From Flavobacteriaceae bacterium (GTDB lineage: Bacteria; Bacteroidota; Bacteroidia; Flavobacteriales; Flavobacteriaceae), in contig JAQWNN010000022.1 of assembly GCA_029268555.1 (NCBI GenBank), positions 1 to 63,612 of the forward strand: a stretch of DNA of 63,612 nt. The letters are read 5' to 3'. Shown piece after piece: positions 1 to 8,023 of this stretch. The notes below the pieces were generated by a model that made no database searches, was not told the DNA's origin, and saw only the letters and a program-made list of their open reading frames with translations. The stretch's first letter is position 1. Every line of letters begins with the position of its first letter. The translations under genes were made by a program, and so were the position numbers.

Positions 1-116
1 GGAAAAATAAATTTTGAAAAGATTGATATTAAATAAAAGTAATTGATGAATTTGAAAAGATACTTGATAGAATATAGAATCATCAAAAAATTAAAATTGT
101 TAAAATAAATTTAAAA

Positions 117-147
117 TTGTGGAAACATATTGTTATATTAACATTTG
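117..147 (+). promoter_or_regulatory. Possible flavobacterial promoter for the NTF2-like lipoprotein gene
   Basis: A TTG at 117-119 lies 20 bases before AACATTTG (140-147), which is one base off the Bacteroidota -7 consensus TAnnTTTG. Transcription would start near 152-155, just ahead of the ATG at 170. This is pattern matching only. The rest of bases 1-169 shows no gene. Confidence 0.35.
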
Positions 148-169
148 CACTAATCTTAAATAAATTAAA

Positions 170-682
170 ATGAAAAATATAATTTTAATATTAAGCTTAT
201 TTATAGCTTTAAGTTCATGTAATCAAGTAAATGAAAATCCTTCATCAAATTTAAACGAGGAATATTCTAAAAACCTTGCTACAGCAAAAAAATTCTTTGA
301 GCTATTTTTAACTGAGGATATTGAATCTCAAAAACCTTTAATTTGCCCTGGGGTTACACATTACCCACCTTTTTACGGTTCCCAACCAGGAAAATATGAC
401 GCTTTTATGGCTGCAGGGAAAGCTTGGATGGATAATTTTGATGAAATCACATATAATGCCGAAGTTTGGCTTCCAGGTACAGACTCGCTAGGAATTGCAA
501 ATGGTAGCGTAAGAACATATGGAGTTTGGACCGCAAAAAATCCGACAAATGGTAATGTAATTACTACTAATGCGTATCATAGTTTTGAATTTAATCCAAA
601 AGGTCAAATTCACGAAATGAGAGATTATTTTGACGCTTCTGGTTCAATGGCAGCTGCAATGAAACAGGCTACTGAAGAATGA
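170..682 (+). CDS. Lipoprotein with a SnoaL/NTF2-like fold
   Basis: The protein has 170 residues. It opens with a lipoprotein signal peptide (hydrophobic stretch, then the lipobox ending LSSC, Cys at about residue 17), so it should be anchored to a membrane on the periplasmic side. The remainder looks like a SnoaL/NTF2-like alpha+beta cone: a helix around TAKKFFELFL, then a sheet with the aromatic-rich segments VRTYGVWTA and AYHSFEFNPKGQI, ending in EMRDYFD. In this fold such proteins are enzymes or small-molecule binders, but no catalytic set can be assigned here. It stands alone, 171 bases before the next gene. The fold assignment is by resemblance and the function is unknown. Confidence 0.7.
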   Translation: MKNIILILSLFIALSSCNQVNENPSSNLNEEYSKNLATAKKFFELFLTEDIESQKPLICPGVTHYPPFYGSQPGKYDAFMAAGKAWMDNFDEITYNAEVWLPGTDSLGIANGSVRTYGVWTAKNPTNGNVITTNAYHSFEFNPKGQIHEMRDYFDASGSMAAAMKQATEE

Positions 683-853
683 GATTGAACTAATCTATAC
701 ATTAAAATAATACTATGAATTTGAAAAATAAGGTTTAATTAATCCCTTGTCCTACTTTGTGGTTAACAATAAAATATTTTAAAAACTTTAAAATAATGTT
801 AGTTTAATTAGATTATTAAGATTGATTTTATCTTCAATTTTCAAATTTAAAAG

Positions 854-1078
854 ATGAATTTACTTGAAATTATTGGTTGGATAGCTACAACATTTATCAT
901 CTCCTCATTTTTGATTAATGACATGATTCGTCTGAGATCAGTAAATCTAATTGGAGCATTTTGCTGGTTGATATATGGGATAATGGCTGATGCATCTTCT
1001 ATAATTTTTCTTAATGTAGTAATAATAGCAATACAGACATTTAAGTTATGGGGACTTCTAAGGAAGAAAAAGAATTAA
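854..1078 (+). CDS. Small three-helix membrane protein (YgjV/CBU_0592-like)
   Basis: A 74-residue protein made almost entirely of three hydrophobic helices (about residues 5-21, 28-45 and 50-68) with a basic tail RKKKN. The pattern, with NLIGAFCWLIYG in the middle helix, resembles the small YgjV/CBU_0592-type inner-membrane proteins, which have the size of SemiSWEET half-transporters. A transport role is only a guess. It is a stand-alone gene with an ordinary ATG start. The existence of the gene is well supported by composition; the function is not. Confidence 0.65.
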   Translation: MNLLEIIGWIATTFIISSFLINDMIRLRSVNLIGAFCWLIYGIMADASSIIFLNVVIIAIQTFKLWGLLRKKKN

Positions 1079-1176
1079 AATCTTTTTCTTCAAAAATTAT
1101 TGTTGAATTATGTAATCTAAGATAATTTCATATAAATATAGTTTTAAGATTTCGATGATTATTAAAAACCATAAAG

Positions 1177-1229
1177 ATGAAAAAAAGAGAATTTATTAAA
1201 AAAATGGGGCTTGTTGGATAAGTCCATTA
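1177..1229 (+). other. Out-of-frame Tat-like leader in front of the PLP enzyme
   Basis: An ATG at 1177 starts MKKREFIKKMGLVG and is then closed by TAA at 1219. One extra T (gga-tta-agt instead of gga-taa-gt) would join it to the frame of the 1230 gene and read MGLVGLSPLM, a normal continuation of a Tat-type or other signal peptide. The basic KKREF followed by a short apolar run is typical of Bacteroidota Tat-like leaders, here with KR rather than RR. It is either a real single-base deletion or a sequence error. Confidence 0.55.
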
Positions 1230-2432
1230 ATGTTAAAAAATAAAAGTGATTCTCCATACCAAATGAAACTTCCCCCTCTTCCTATTAAGGAAGATGAAAT
1301 TTGGGATTTAGTTAGAAGTCAATATGAACTTCATCCAGATTTTATAAATTTAGAAAGTGGTTATTACAACATCATCCCCAAACCAACAATGGAGAAACAC
1401 CTTAAGCATATAAAAAGGGTCAATTTAGAGGGATCTTATTATATGAGAAACAATCGTTTTGAAGACAAAGCATCAATAACTGCTGAGTTAGCTATACAAT
1501 TTGGCTGTGATCCTAAGGGTTTAGTTGTTACAAGAAACACCACTGAATCTCTTGATTTGGTCATTGGAGGGTATCCGTGGGAAAAAGGTGATCATGCAAT
1601 TCATGCTGTTCAAGATTATGGAGCCATGCAAGATATGTTTTCTCAAATTGAAAAACGACATGCAGTAGAGGTTTCAAAAGTATCAGTACCGAACCATCCT
1701 AAAAATGACGAAGAAATTGTCTCGCTGTATGAAAATCAAATAAATCCGAAGACAAAAATGCTCATGGTTTCTCATATGATAAATATTACTGGGCAAATTC
1801 TACCAATTAAAAAAATTTGCGACATGGCGCATCGTTATGGTGTAGAAGTATTAGTAGACGGGGCACATTGCATAGGCCATTTTAATTTCAAAATTGACGA
1901 TCTTAATTGTGATTATTATGGGTCAAGTCTTCATAAATGGCTGGCTACACCACTAGGAGCTGGTCTTTTATATGTAAAAAAGGATCATATTTCTAAAATA
2001 TGGCCTTTACTTGCTGATCATGAAAAAAACACACAAAACATTAGGCGACTAAGTCACACGGGAACTCATCCAGTAGCAACAGATTTAGCGATAATTGATG
2101 CTATTGAGTATCTAAATTGGATTGGAATTGAACGCAAAGAAAAAAGAATGCAGTTTTTGAAAACATATTGGCAAACTGCTCTAAAAGATGTATCCAAAAT
2201 ATTAATCAATACCCCTTTTGAATCATATCGGAGTTGTGGTATTGGTAATGTTGGACTTACAAACATGAGTCCATCTGAATTATCAGAAAGATTGTATAAT
2301 GAATATCAAGTCTTTACAGTAGCTATAGATTATGCAAACGTGAAGGGGTGTAGAATCACACCAAATATCTTTACATCCATTAGAGAATTAGATCACTTTA
2401 TCGGTGCAATGAAAAAATTAGCAGAGGCTTAA
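1230..2432 (+). CDS. PLP-dependent aminotransferase class V family enzyme (isopenicillin-N-epimerase/cysteine-desulfurase-like)
   Basis: A 400-residue fold-type I PLP enzyme of class V. The Schiff-base lysine is in SSLHKW (Lys236) and the pyridine-nitrogen aspartate is in VDGAHC (Asp210); VTRNTTESLDLV is the usual phosphate-loop region near residue 100. The family includes cysteine desulfurases, epimerases and lyases; the substrate cannot be told here. Related Bacteroidota proteins often carry a Tat leader, and one is present upstream but out of frame by one base, so the real start is uncertain: from 1230 the protein would be cytoplasmic. It is followed after 2 bases by the Kazal lipoprotein gene, suggesting one transcript with phhB. 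Confidence 0.85.
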   Translation: MLKNKSDSPYQMKLPPLPIKEDEIWDLVRSQYELHPDFINLESGYYNIIPKPTMEKHLKHIKRVNLEGSYYMRNNRFEDKASITAELAIQFGCDPKGLVVTRNTTESLDLVIGGYPWEKGDHAIHAVQDYGAMQDMFSQIEKRHAVEVSKVSVPNHPKNDEEIVSLYENQINPKTKMLMVSHMINITGQILPIKKICDMAHRYGVEVLVDGAHCIGHFNFKIDDLNCDYYGSSLHKWLATPLGAGLLYVKKDHISKIWPLLADHEKNTQNIRRLSHTGTHPVATDLAIIDAIEYLNWIGIERKEKRMQFLKTYWQTALKDVSKILINTPFESYRSCGIGNVGLTNMSPSELSERLYNEYQVFTVAIDYANVKGCRITPNIFTSIRELDHFIGAMKKLAEA

Positions 2433-2434
2433 AA

Positions 2435-2674
2435 ATGAAAGTTGTAAACATATCTATACTTTGGTTTTTTCTCACTTTACTCTTTTTTAATTGTTCAAGG
2501 AAATTATCTGATGAACCCAAGATAGATTGTATTAATGAATCCTTAATAGATTCTCAGGCATTATGCTATGAGATTTATGCCCCTGTCTGTGGATGCAATG
2601 GCGAAACCTACTCAAATGACTGTAAAGCATTAAATAACGGGATACTTAGATATGAAGAAGGGGAATGTAGCTAA
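2435..2674 (+). CDS. Kazal-type protease-inhibitor lipoprotein
   Basis: A 79-residue lipoprotein. The signal peptide ends in the lipobox LFFNC (Cys about 20). The mature part carries a Kazal domain (about residues 35-79) with the recognisable core APVCGCNGETYSNDC and the closing cysteine in EEGEC. Kazal domains are disulfide-bonded inhibitors of serine proteases; in bacteria they are found as secreted or lipid-anchored proteins, plausibly guarding against exogenous proteases. The reactive-site loop would lie just before or around the CYEIYAPVC segment. It starts 2 bases after the PLP enzyme stop and is likely co-transcribed. The domain assignment is strong; the target protease is unknown. Confidence 0.85.
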   Translation: MKVVNISILWFFLTLLFFNCSRKLSDEPKIDCINESLIDSQALCYEIYAPVCGCNGETYSNDCKALNNGILRYEEGECS

Positions 2675-2690
2675 ATTAAATATATAAACT

Positions 2691-2783
2691 ATGGAATGGT
2701 ATATTAAAAATAGATGGTGGATATGGACAATAACGGGGATTTATCTCACATATCGAATTATTACAGGATTTTTATATGGATAA
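2691..2783 (+). CDS. 30-residue membrane micropeptide overlapping phhB
   Basis: Too short for the ORF track. ATG at 2691 opens a 30-codon frame, beginning MEWYIKNRWWIWTITG and ending RIITGFLYG, that stops at 2781-2783. It has a basic N-terminus followed by one tryptophan- and isoleucine-rich apolar stretch, enough for a single membrane helix. Its last 8 bases overlap the phhB ATG (2776), an arrangement that commonly couples translation. It fills the otherwise empty gap between the Kazal gene and phhB. Whether it is translated is not known. Confidence 0.45.
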   Translation: MEWYIKNRWWIWTITGIYLTYRIITGFLYG

Positions 2784-3063
2784 TCTAAACAAAATAGAAA
2801 TTCATAAATTAACAAAAAGTCTTAACCTAGTTTGGGAAAATGAAGACCACATTTTAAAATACAAATTTCATTTTAAAGACTATTTTGAAACAATAAAATT
2901 TATAAATGAAGTTGCCGATATCGCAAACACACAAAACCATCACCCAACAATGATTGTAGATTTTGATAGGGTTGAGGTCTTAGTAACCACCCATGAAATA
3001 GGAAATATGCTAACTCAAAAGGATTTTGATCTAGCAAAAGCGATTGAACTAGTATCCCTTTAA
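2776..3063 (+). CDS. phhB: Pterin-4a-carbinolamine dehydratase
   Basis: A 95-residue protein of usual family length. It contains the diagnostic active-site histidines in NHHPTM and the later VLVTTHEIGNMLTQKDFDLA segment of pterin-4a-carbinolamine dehydratase (PCD/DCoH). The enzyme dehydrates 4a-hydroxytetrahydrobiopterin formed by aromatic amino-acid hydroxylases, so quinonoid dihydropterin can be recycled. No phenylalanine hydroxylase gene lies in this window, so the partner is elsewhere or the protein has another pterin role. The start overlaps the end of the upstream micro-ORF. High confidence in the family. Confidence 0.93.
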   Translation: MDNLNKIEIHKLTKSLNLVWENEDHILKYKFHFKDYFETIKFINEVADIANTQNHHPTMIVDFDRVEVLVTTHEIGNMLTQKDFDLAKAIELVSL

Positions 3064-3188
3064 TTTATAAGTTTTATTTTTAGTTTGAATTTAATTTTGA
3101 ATCCTTATAGAATAGAAAAGTGAATAAACACAACCATTTATTGAGATTTATTGTATTTAAGTAGGTGCATTCACATGTAGTAACATAT

Positions 3189-3779
3189 CTATAAAGAAGT
3201 TAATTTTAAATTTCTCCATCGAACCTTAATTCCCCCTCCATCGTGAATTTGAAGAGCTATCGATCCTTTACCATTGCCAATTTTTTCATCTTCAAGTTCA
3301 ATCATAGGGATGTCGTTTAACCAGGTTGAAATTTTACTACCTACGACAAGAATTTTCATTTGATTCCATTCTCCCATTTTTAAAGCAACATCTTTAGACT
3401 TATCTGGCTTTATTAGCCATCCCCTGCCGTAAGATTCATATACACCACCTGTATCACTTCCAGGTGGCGCAACTTCGACTTGCCAACCATTTACTTTAGT
3501 TCCTTTGACTGTAGAGCGAATGAAGACACCGCTATTTCCATTAGATTCTTGTTTAAATTCAAGAGTTAACTCAAAATCATCATAATACTCACTGGTAGAA
3601 AGATAACCATAGGCCTTGTCAGGGCCACTTTCACAAACTAAAAATCCATTCTCAACATACCATAATTCAGTTCCATGTACCGTCCATCCATCAAGATTAT
3701 TTCCGTTAAATAAAGATTTTTGAGCTAAAAGAGTAAAGGAATTGAAAAATAAAATTAATAAAACGAGATATGTTTTCAT
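3189..3779 (-). CDS. Secreted DUF1080 (3-keto-disaccharide hydrolase) protein
   Basis: A 196-residue protein with a cleavable signal peptide (MKTYLVLLILFFNSFTLLAQ). The mature part is one DUF1080 domain, a concanavalin-like beta sandwich: it opens with SLFNGNNLDGWTVHG and contains the conserved SGVFIRS and WQVEVAPP segments and YGRGWL. Members have been linked to hydrolysis of 3-keto-glycosides, and many act on plant or algal sugars in Bacteroidota. It is convergent with phhB and divergent from the acylase gene. The domain is clear; the substrate is inferred from the family only. Confidence 0.88.
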   Translation of the reverse strand: MKTYLVLLILFFNSFTLLAQKSLFNGNNLDGWTVHGTELWYVENGFLVCESGPDKAYGYLSTSEYYDDFELTLEFKQESNGNSGVFIRSTVKGTKVNGWQVEVAPPGSDTGGVYESYGRGWLIKPDKSKDVALKMGEWNQMKILVVGSKISTWLNDIPMIELEDEKIGNGKGSIALQIHDGGGIKVRWRNLKLTSL

Positions 3780-3865
3780 AAACCTAATATATATGATTAC
3801 AATTTACTTATTTTGAATAAAAAAATTGCTTATTAGAGTAAAAAAGGATTAATATTAGAAAAACT

Positions 3866-5926
3866 ATGAAAATACCCTACATTTTTTTGCTTTTGATGGC
3901 TTTCTGTGACACTATTATTGGTCAAATCGATCCTTCAAAAATTGATATTGTACGTGACCAATATGGAGTCCCTCATATTTTTGCCCCTACTGATCCTGAA
4001 GTAGCTTATGGTTTAGCTTACGCTCATGCAGAAGATGATTTTAAGACTATTCAAATTAGCTATCTAGCCGGAAATAATATGCTTTCTAAATATTTAGGAA
4101 ATAATGGACTTGGAGCTGATTTTATTGCTCAATTCATAGGGTCTGATGAATTATATGAATTGCGTTATGAAAAAGATATTCATCCTGACTATAAAAAAAT
4201 AATTGAAGCCTATGCTCAAGGAATTAATAGTTATGCATCATCTCATCCAAAGGAAGTGTTATATCAAGGTCTCTTCCCAGTTACACCAAAAAAAATGATG
4301 CGCTATGCACAACTACAATTGTTTATTTCATCTAAAGGGGACCAATGGGTGCAGCGAATAACTCAAAATAAACTCAATTATGATTTTAGTGATAATGAAA
4401 TTCCTAAAGGGTCTAATACTTTTGCGTTTAACAGTTTTAAAACTTCTGATGGATCAACATTTTTAGCCAATAATACCCACCAGCCACTTGATGGTCCTGT
4501 TTCATGGTATGAAGCACATCTTTGCAGTGAAGAAGGAACAAATATATTAGGAGCCCTTTTTGCTGGAAGTCCGAATATTTTAATTGGAGTAAACGAAAAC
4601 TTAGGATGGGCGCACACAGTCAATCAGCCAGATAAAACCGACGTTTTTGCTTTGGAAATGCATCCAAAAAATAAACTGAAGTATAAAGTAGATGGTGAAT
4701 ATTTTGATTTGATTCCCCAAAAAGCAAACTTAGAATTTCGCATATTAGGAATTCCGATAAAAATTAAAAAAGCTTTTTATAAAAGTATTTATGGTCCAAC
4801 TTTAAAGAGTAAAACAGGTGTATATGCTATTCGGACCCCTGCTTTAAATGAAATTAGAGCTCTAGAACAGTGGTGGCGTATGAATAAAGCATCAAATTTT
4901 ACAGAGTTTTATGATATTTTAAAAATGAAGGCCCTACCAGGATATAATATTGGTTATGCTGATAAAAATGATACTATATTTTATATTTCAAACGGGTTGA
5001 TTCCAAAGCGATCTGAGGGTTATGATTGGGGAGGTGTAGTGCCTGGTAATACCATAAAGACACTATGGAGAGAAACATATGACATTGAAGAACTACCTCA
5101 AGTAATTCAGCCAAAATCAGGCTATTTCTACAATGCTAATCATTCCCCTTTTCGTTCTAGCGATTCTCTAGATAATCCAATTAAAGAAAAATTTTCGTCA
5201 GATATGGGGTTCGAAACTTATGACAATAATCGATCGACAAGATTAAAAAATCTGATTGATCAATATGATAAAATTAGTTATGAGGATTTTAAAACAATCA
5301 AATATGATAGGGAATATCCAAAACCATATGCATTCAGTTGGATGGACATCAATTATTTAGATTTGCTAAATCCAGAAACTTATCCAGAGATTAAAGATCT
5401 AATATTAAATCTACAGAAATGGAATAGAAAAGCAGATACAAATTCTATTGGAGCAGGAATTTTTGCAGTACTATATGATCAGTTAAGACCTTATTACAAG
5501 ATTCTACCAGATTCTAAGATTTTCCCACCAACAATTTTGATCAGAGCGTTGGAAGATACAAAAGCATATCTATTAAAGCATTTTGGCACTACACAAATAC
5601 AACTTGGGACATATCAAAAACTTGTACGAGGATTAAAGGAAATTCCGATTTTTGGTTCGCCAGATGTTATTACAGCAATGGCAGCAAAACCTCATAAAGA
5701 TGGCAAGGTTAAAGTTGTTAGTGGTGAATCCTATATCCAGTTAATTCGTTTTTCAGAAATAGGTGCTGAAATAGAATCGGTAATCTCATATGGGAGTTCA
5801 GACAATCCAAAATCACCACATTACGACGATCAGATGGAAATGTATTCTCAATTTCAAACTAAGAAAATGAGCTTAGACAAGAATAAGGTCTATAAAGACG
5901 CAGAAAAAATTTATCATCCTAAATAA
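3866..5926 (+). CDS. Penicillin-acylase-family (PvdQ/aculeacin-acylase-like) Ntn hydrolase
   Basis: A 686-residue S45-family acylase precursor with a signal peptide ending near IIGQ. After export the precursor is expected to cleave itself before the catalytic serine in KGSNTFAF (Ser183), giving an alpha subunit of about 160 residues and a beta subunit of about 500. The GSN-aromatic start of the beta chain, the NNTHQPLDGP loop about 30 residues later and the YNANHSPF segment fit the aculeacin-A-acylase/PvdQ side of the family rather than classical penicillin G acylase. Such enzymes remove fatty or aryl acyl chains from amides, including lactone signals and siderophore precursors. Periplasmic location is expected; the substrate is not predictable. 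Single-gene unit, divergent from the DUF1080 gene. Confidence 0.9.
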   Translation: MKIPYIFLLLMAFCDTIIGQIDPSKIDIVRDQYGVPHIFAPTDPEVAYGLAYAHAEDDFKTIQISYLAGNNMLSKYLGNNGLGADFIAQFIGSDELYELRYEKDIHPDYKKIIEAYAQGINSYASSHPKEVLYQGLFPVTPKKMMRYAQLQLFISSKGDQWVQRITQNKLNYDFSDNEIPKGSNTFAFNSFKTSDGSTFLANNTHQPLDGPVSWYEAHLCSEEGTNILGALFAGSPNILIGVNENLGWAHTVNQPDKTDVFALEMHPKNKLKYKVDGEYFDLIPQKANLEFRILGIPIKIKKAFYKSIYGPTLKSKTGVYAIRTPALNEIRALEQWWRMNKASNFTEFYDILKMKALPGYNIGYADKNDTIFYISNGLIPKRSEGYDWGGVVPGNTIKTLWRETYDIEELPQVIQPKSGYFYNANHSPFRSSDSLDNPIKEKFSSDMGFETYDNNRSTRLKNLIDQYDKISYEDFKTIKYDREYPKPYAFSWMDINYLDLLNPETYPEIKDLILNLQKWNRKADTNSIGAGIFAVLYDQLRPYYKILPDSKIFPPTILIRALEDTKAYLLKHFGTTQIQLGTYQKLVRGLKEIPIFGSPDVITAMAAKPHKDGKVKVVSGESYIQLIRFSEIGAEIESVISYGSSDNPKSPHYDDQMEMYSQFQTKKMSLDKNKVYKDAEKIYHPK

Positions 5927-5941
5927 AGTTCTGATCTTGCT

Positions 5942-7078
5942 TTAAAACTTTGTTGATGCAACTGCATCTGAGTAAATAGTTTCGTACTTACCAATTATCC
6001 TTTCCAGGGAAAATAAACTTGCTTGCTTTTTAGCTTGTTGTTTAAATTGTTTGTGAAGGTTTTCATTCAAAAGTAAGTTTTTGGCCTTTGATACCATCTC
6101 ATCAATATCTCCAATATTTGATAGATAACCAGAATAGCCTTCTTTATTTACTTCTGAAAGACCACCCGCATTTGAGGAAATTACAGGCACACCATGAGCC
6201 ATAGCCTCTAGAGCTGATAGCCCAAAACTTTCTTTTTCTGAAGGAAGTAAAAACAAATCAGAATAGCAAAGAATTTTATCTATTTCATTACTGTTTCCCA
6301 AGAAGAGAATTTTATCACTTAATCCCTTTTTCTCAACATAATCTAATGCCTTGATCTTTTCGGGTCCTTCGCCAATCATCATTAGTCTACATGAAATTTC
6401 TGGACTTAGTCTTTCAAATATTGAAATTACGTCCATAATTCTTTTTAATGGTCTAAAATTGCTGATATGGGTCAATATTTTTTCTTCTTTTTCTGCTAAA
6501 AGAGTTCTTTCACATGGCTTTCCTACACTATCAATTTTTTCAATATCGATAAAGTTAGGGACAACTTCAATATTTGTTTTAATATCAAAAAGACGAATTG
6601 TATCTTGTTTTAAGCTTTGAGAGACTGCTGTCACTCGATCGGAATGATTAATACTAAAAGTAACTGCTGGTCGATAAAAAGGATGGCTTCCAACTAAAGT
6701 GATGTCTGTACCATGCAATGTTGTTACTATAGGAATCTGAATCCCTTCATCCATTAGCATTTTTTTAGCCATGTAAGCTGCATATGCGTGGGGAATGGCA
6801 TAATGAACATGCAACACATCAATGTGAGCATTTTTTACCACGTCTACCAAACGACTTGAAAGTGCTAATTCATAGGGCTGGTATTTAAATAAGGGGTATT
6901 CAGGGATATTTACCTCATGAAAGTGTATACTGTGATGCTGAAGTGCTTCAAGGCGAACAGGTTGGTGATAGGTGATAAAATGAACTTCATGTCCTTTAGC
7001 TGAAAGAGCGATTCCTAACTCCGTCGCTACAACACCACTTCCTCCAAAAGTAGGATAACAAACAATTGCTATATTCAA
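5942..7078 (-). CDS. bshA: N-acetyl-alpha-D-glucosaminyl L-malate synthase BshA
   Basis: A 378-residue GT-B fold glycosyltransferase of family GT4. The N-terminal glycine loop in YPTFGGSGVVATELG and the sequence HFITYHQPVRL are characteristic of BshA; the donor-site EX7E motif is in ESFGLSALE near residue 280, with PSEKES before it. BshA joins UDP-GlcNAc to L-malate, the first committed step of bacillithiol, the low-molecular-weight thiol of many Bacteroidota and Firmicutes. The other bsh genes are not in this window. It lies 12 bases downstream of the split GH3/serine-hydrolase gene on the same strand and is probably in its transcript. Confidence 0.93.
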   Translation of the reverse strand: MNIAIVCYPTFGGSGVVATELGIALSAKGHEVHFITYHQPVRLEALQHHSIHFHEVNIPEYPLFKYQPYELALSSRLVDVVKNAHIDVLHVHYAIPHAYAAYMAKKMLMDEGIQIPIVTTLHGTDITLVGSHPFYRPAVTFSINHSDRVTAVSQSLKQDTIRLFDIKTNIEVVPNFIDIEKIDSVGKPCERTLLAEKEEKILTHISNFRPLKRIMDVISIFERLSPEISCRLMMIGEGPEKIKALDYVEKKGLSDKILFLGNSNEIDKILCYSDLFLLPSEKESFGLSALEAMAHGVPVISSNAGGLSEVNKEGYSGYLSNIGDIDEMVSKAKNLLLNENLHKQFKQQAKKQASLFSLERIIGKYETIYSDAVASTKF

Positions 7079-7090
7079 TTTCTTTAGATT

Positions 7091-8023
7091 TTAGTTTATT
7101 ATTGCGTTATAAAAAAGCTCTTGCAAACGTGTTCTTATATTATTTTTACTGAATGCAAAGTCGTCATCAGGATACGTTCTGTTTGCCAAGATAACAATTA
7201 CTATTTGTTTTTCAGGGTCAGCCCAAGCATAAGTTCCAGTATATCCGGAATGTCCAAAACTTTTTTCAGATACACATCCACAAGTTGAAATGTGAACACC
7301 TTCTAATTGTGGCTTATCAAATCCTACTCCCCTCCTATTTCCTACAGAACAGTAAGAACATGAATTAAAAGATGCTATAGTTTTCGAATCCAGTAATTGA
7401 ATACCGTTATATGCTCCACCCTGAAGATACATCTGCATGATTGATGCCACAGCCTCTGAGTTTCCAAAGAGACCTGCATGAGCCCCTATGCCATTTTGCA
7501 TGGCAGCACCCATATCATGAACATACCCATCTAATTTTTGATTGCGAAAATAATCGTCAATCTCTGAAGGAACAATCTTTATTGTGTCAAATTTATTTAA
7601 TGGGGAATAAGTGATTTCTTTTAAACCGAGGGGATTAAATACTTTTTCCGCAACCAATTTATCATAACTTTTATTAAATGAACTTTCGAAATATTTTTTT
7701 AAAATATAGTAGGGTAAATCTGAATATAGATAAGATAAAGAATCAACTAATTCACTTGTCCTTATTTGGTCATATATTTCCTTTTCAAAATCTGTATTTA
7801 AAAATAAGTCTTTAGCAACTTTGATTGAAAATTTTGGGGAAAACTCTGACCGGTATTTCGATTTCTTTGGGAAGCCCTTATCATTTAACGTCTCTTTATA
7901 AAATGGAATCCAAGGAACTAATCGTGCATAGTGCGAAAGCATCTCTCTTAGTGTTAACTTGGCTTTATTCGTATCACTCCAATCTGGAAGTAATTCGGCT
8001 ACAGTAGTTTCTAGTGATATAGA
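7091..8023 (-). pseudogene. C-terminal part of the serine hydrolase (beta-lactamase-fold) domain, separated by an in-frame TGA
   Basis: Reading on in the same frame after the TGA at 8024-8026 gives SISLETTVAELLPDW, then joins without a shift to the 283-residue ORF that the track starts at ATG 7942. Together these 310 codons carry the rest of a class C beta-lactamase/esterase-like domain: the YSDLPY segment (Tyr motif), GAHAGLFG, and SFGHSGYTG (the HSG version of the third motif). The SxxK motif is on the upstream piece, so this piece alone cannot form a complete active site. The ATG at 7942 is an internal methionine (LREMLSH), not a convincing start. Read as one protein with the upstream ORF it would be 967 residues, a known Bacteroidota architecture. 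Confidence 0.8.

Noticed and set aside
1217-1222. Programmed frameshift at the Tat leader
   Set aside because: No slippery heptamer or downstream structure is evident, so a base deletion or error is simpler.
7825-8007. Plus-strand ORF opposite the serine hydrolase remnant
   Set aside because: Shadow frame; the minus strand has clear beta-lactamase-fold motifs.
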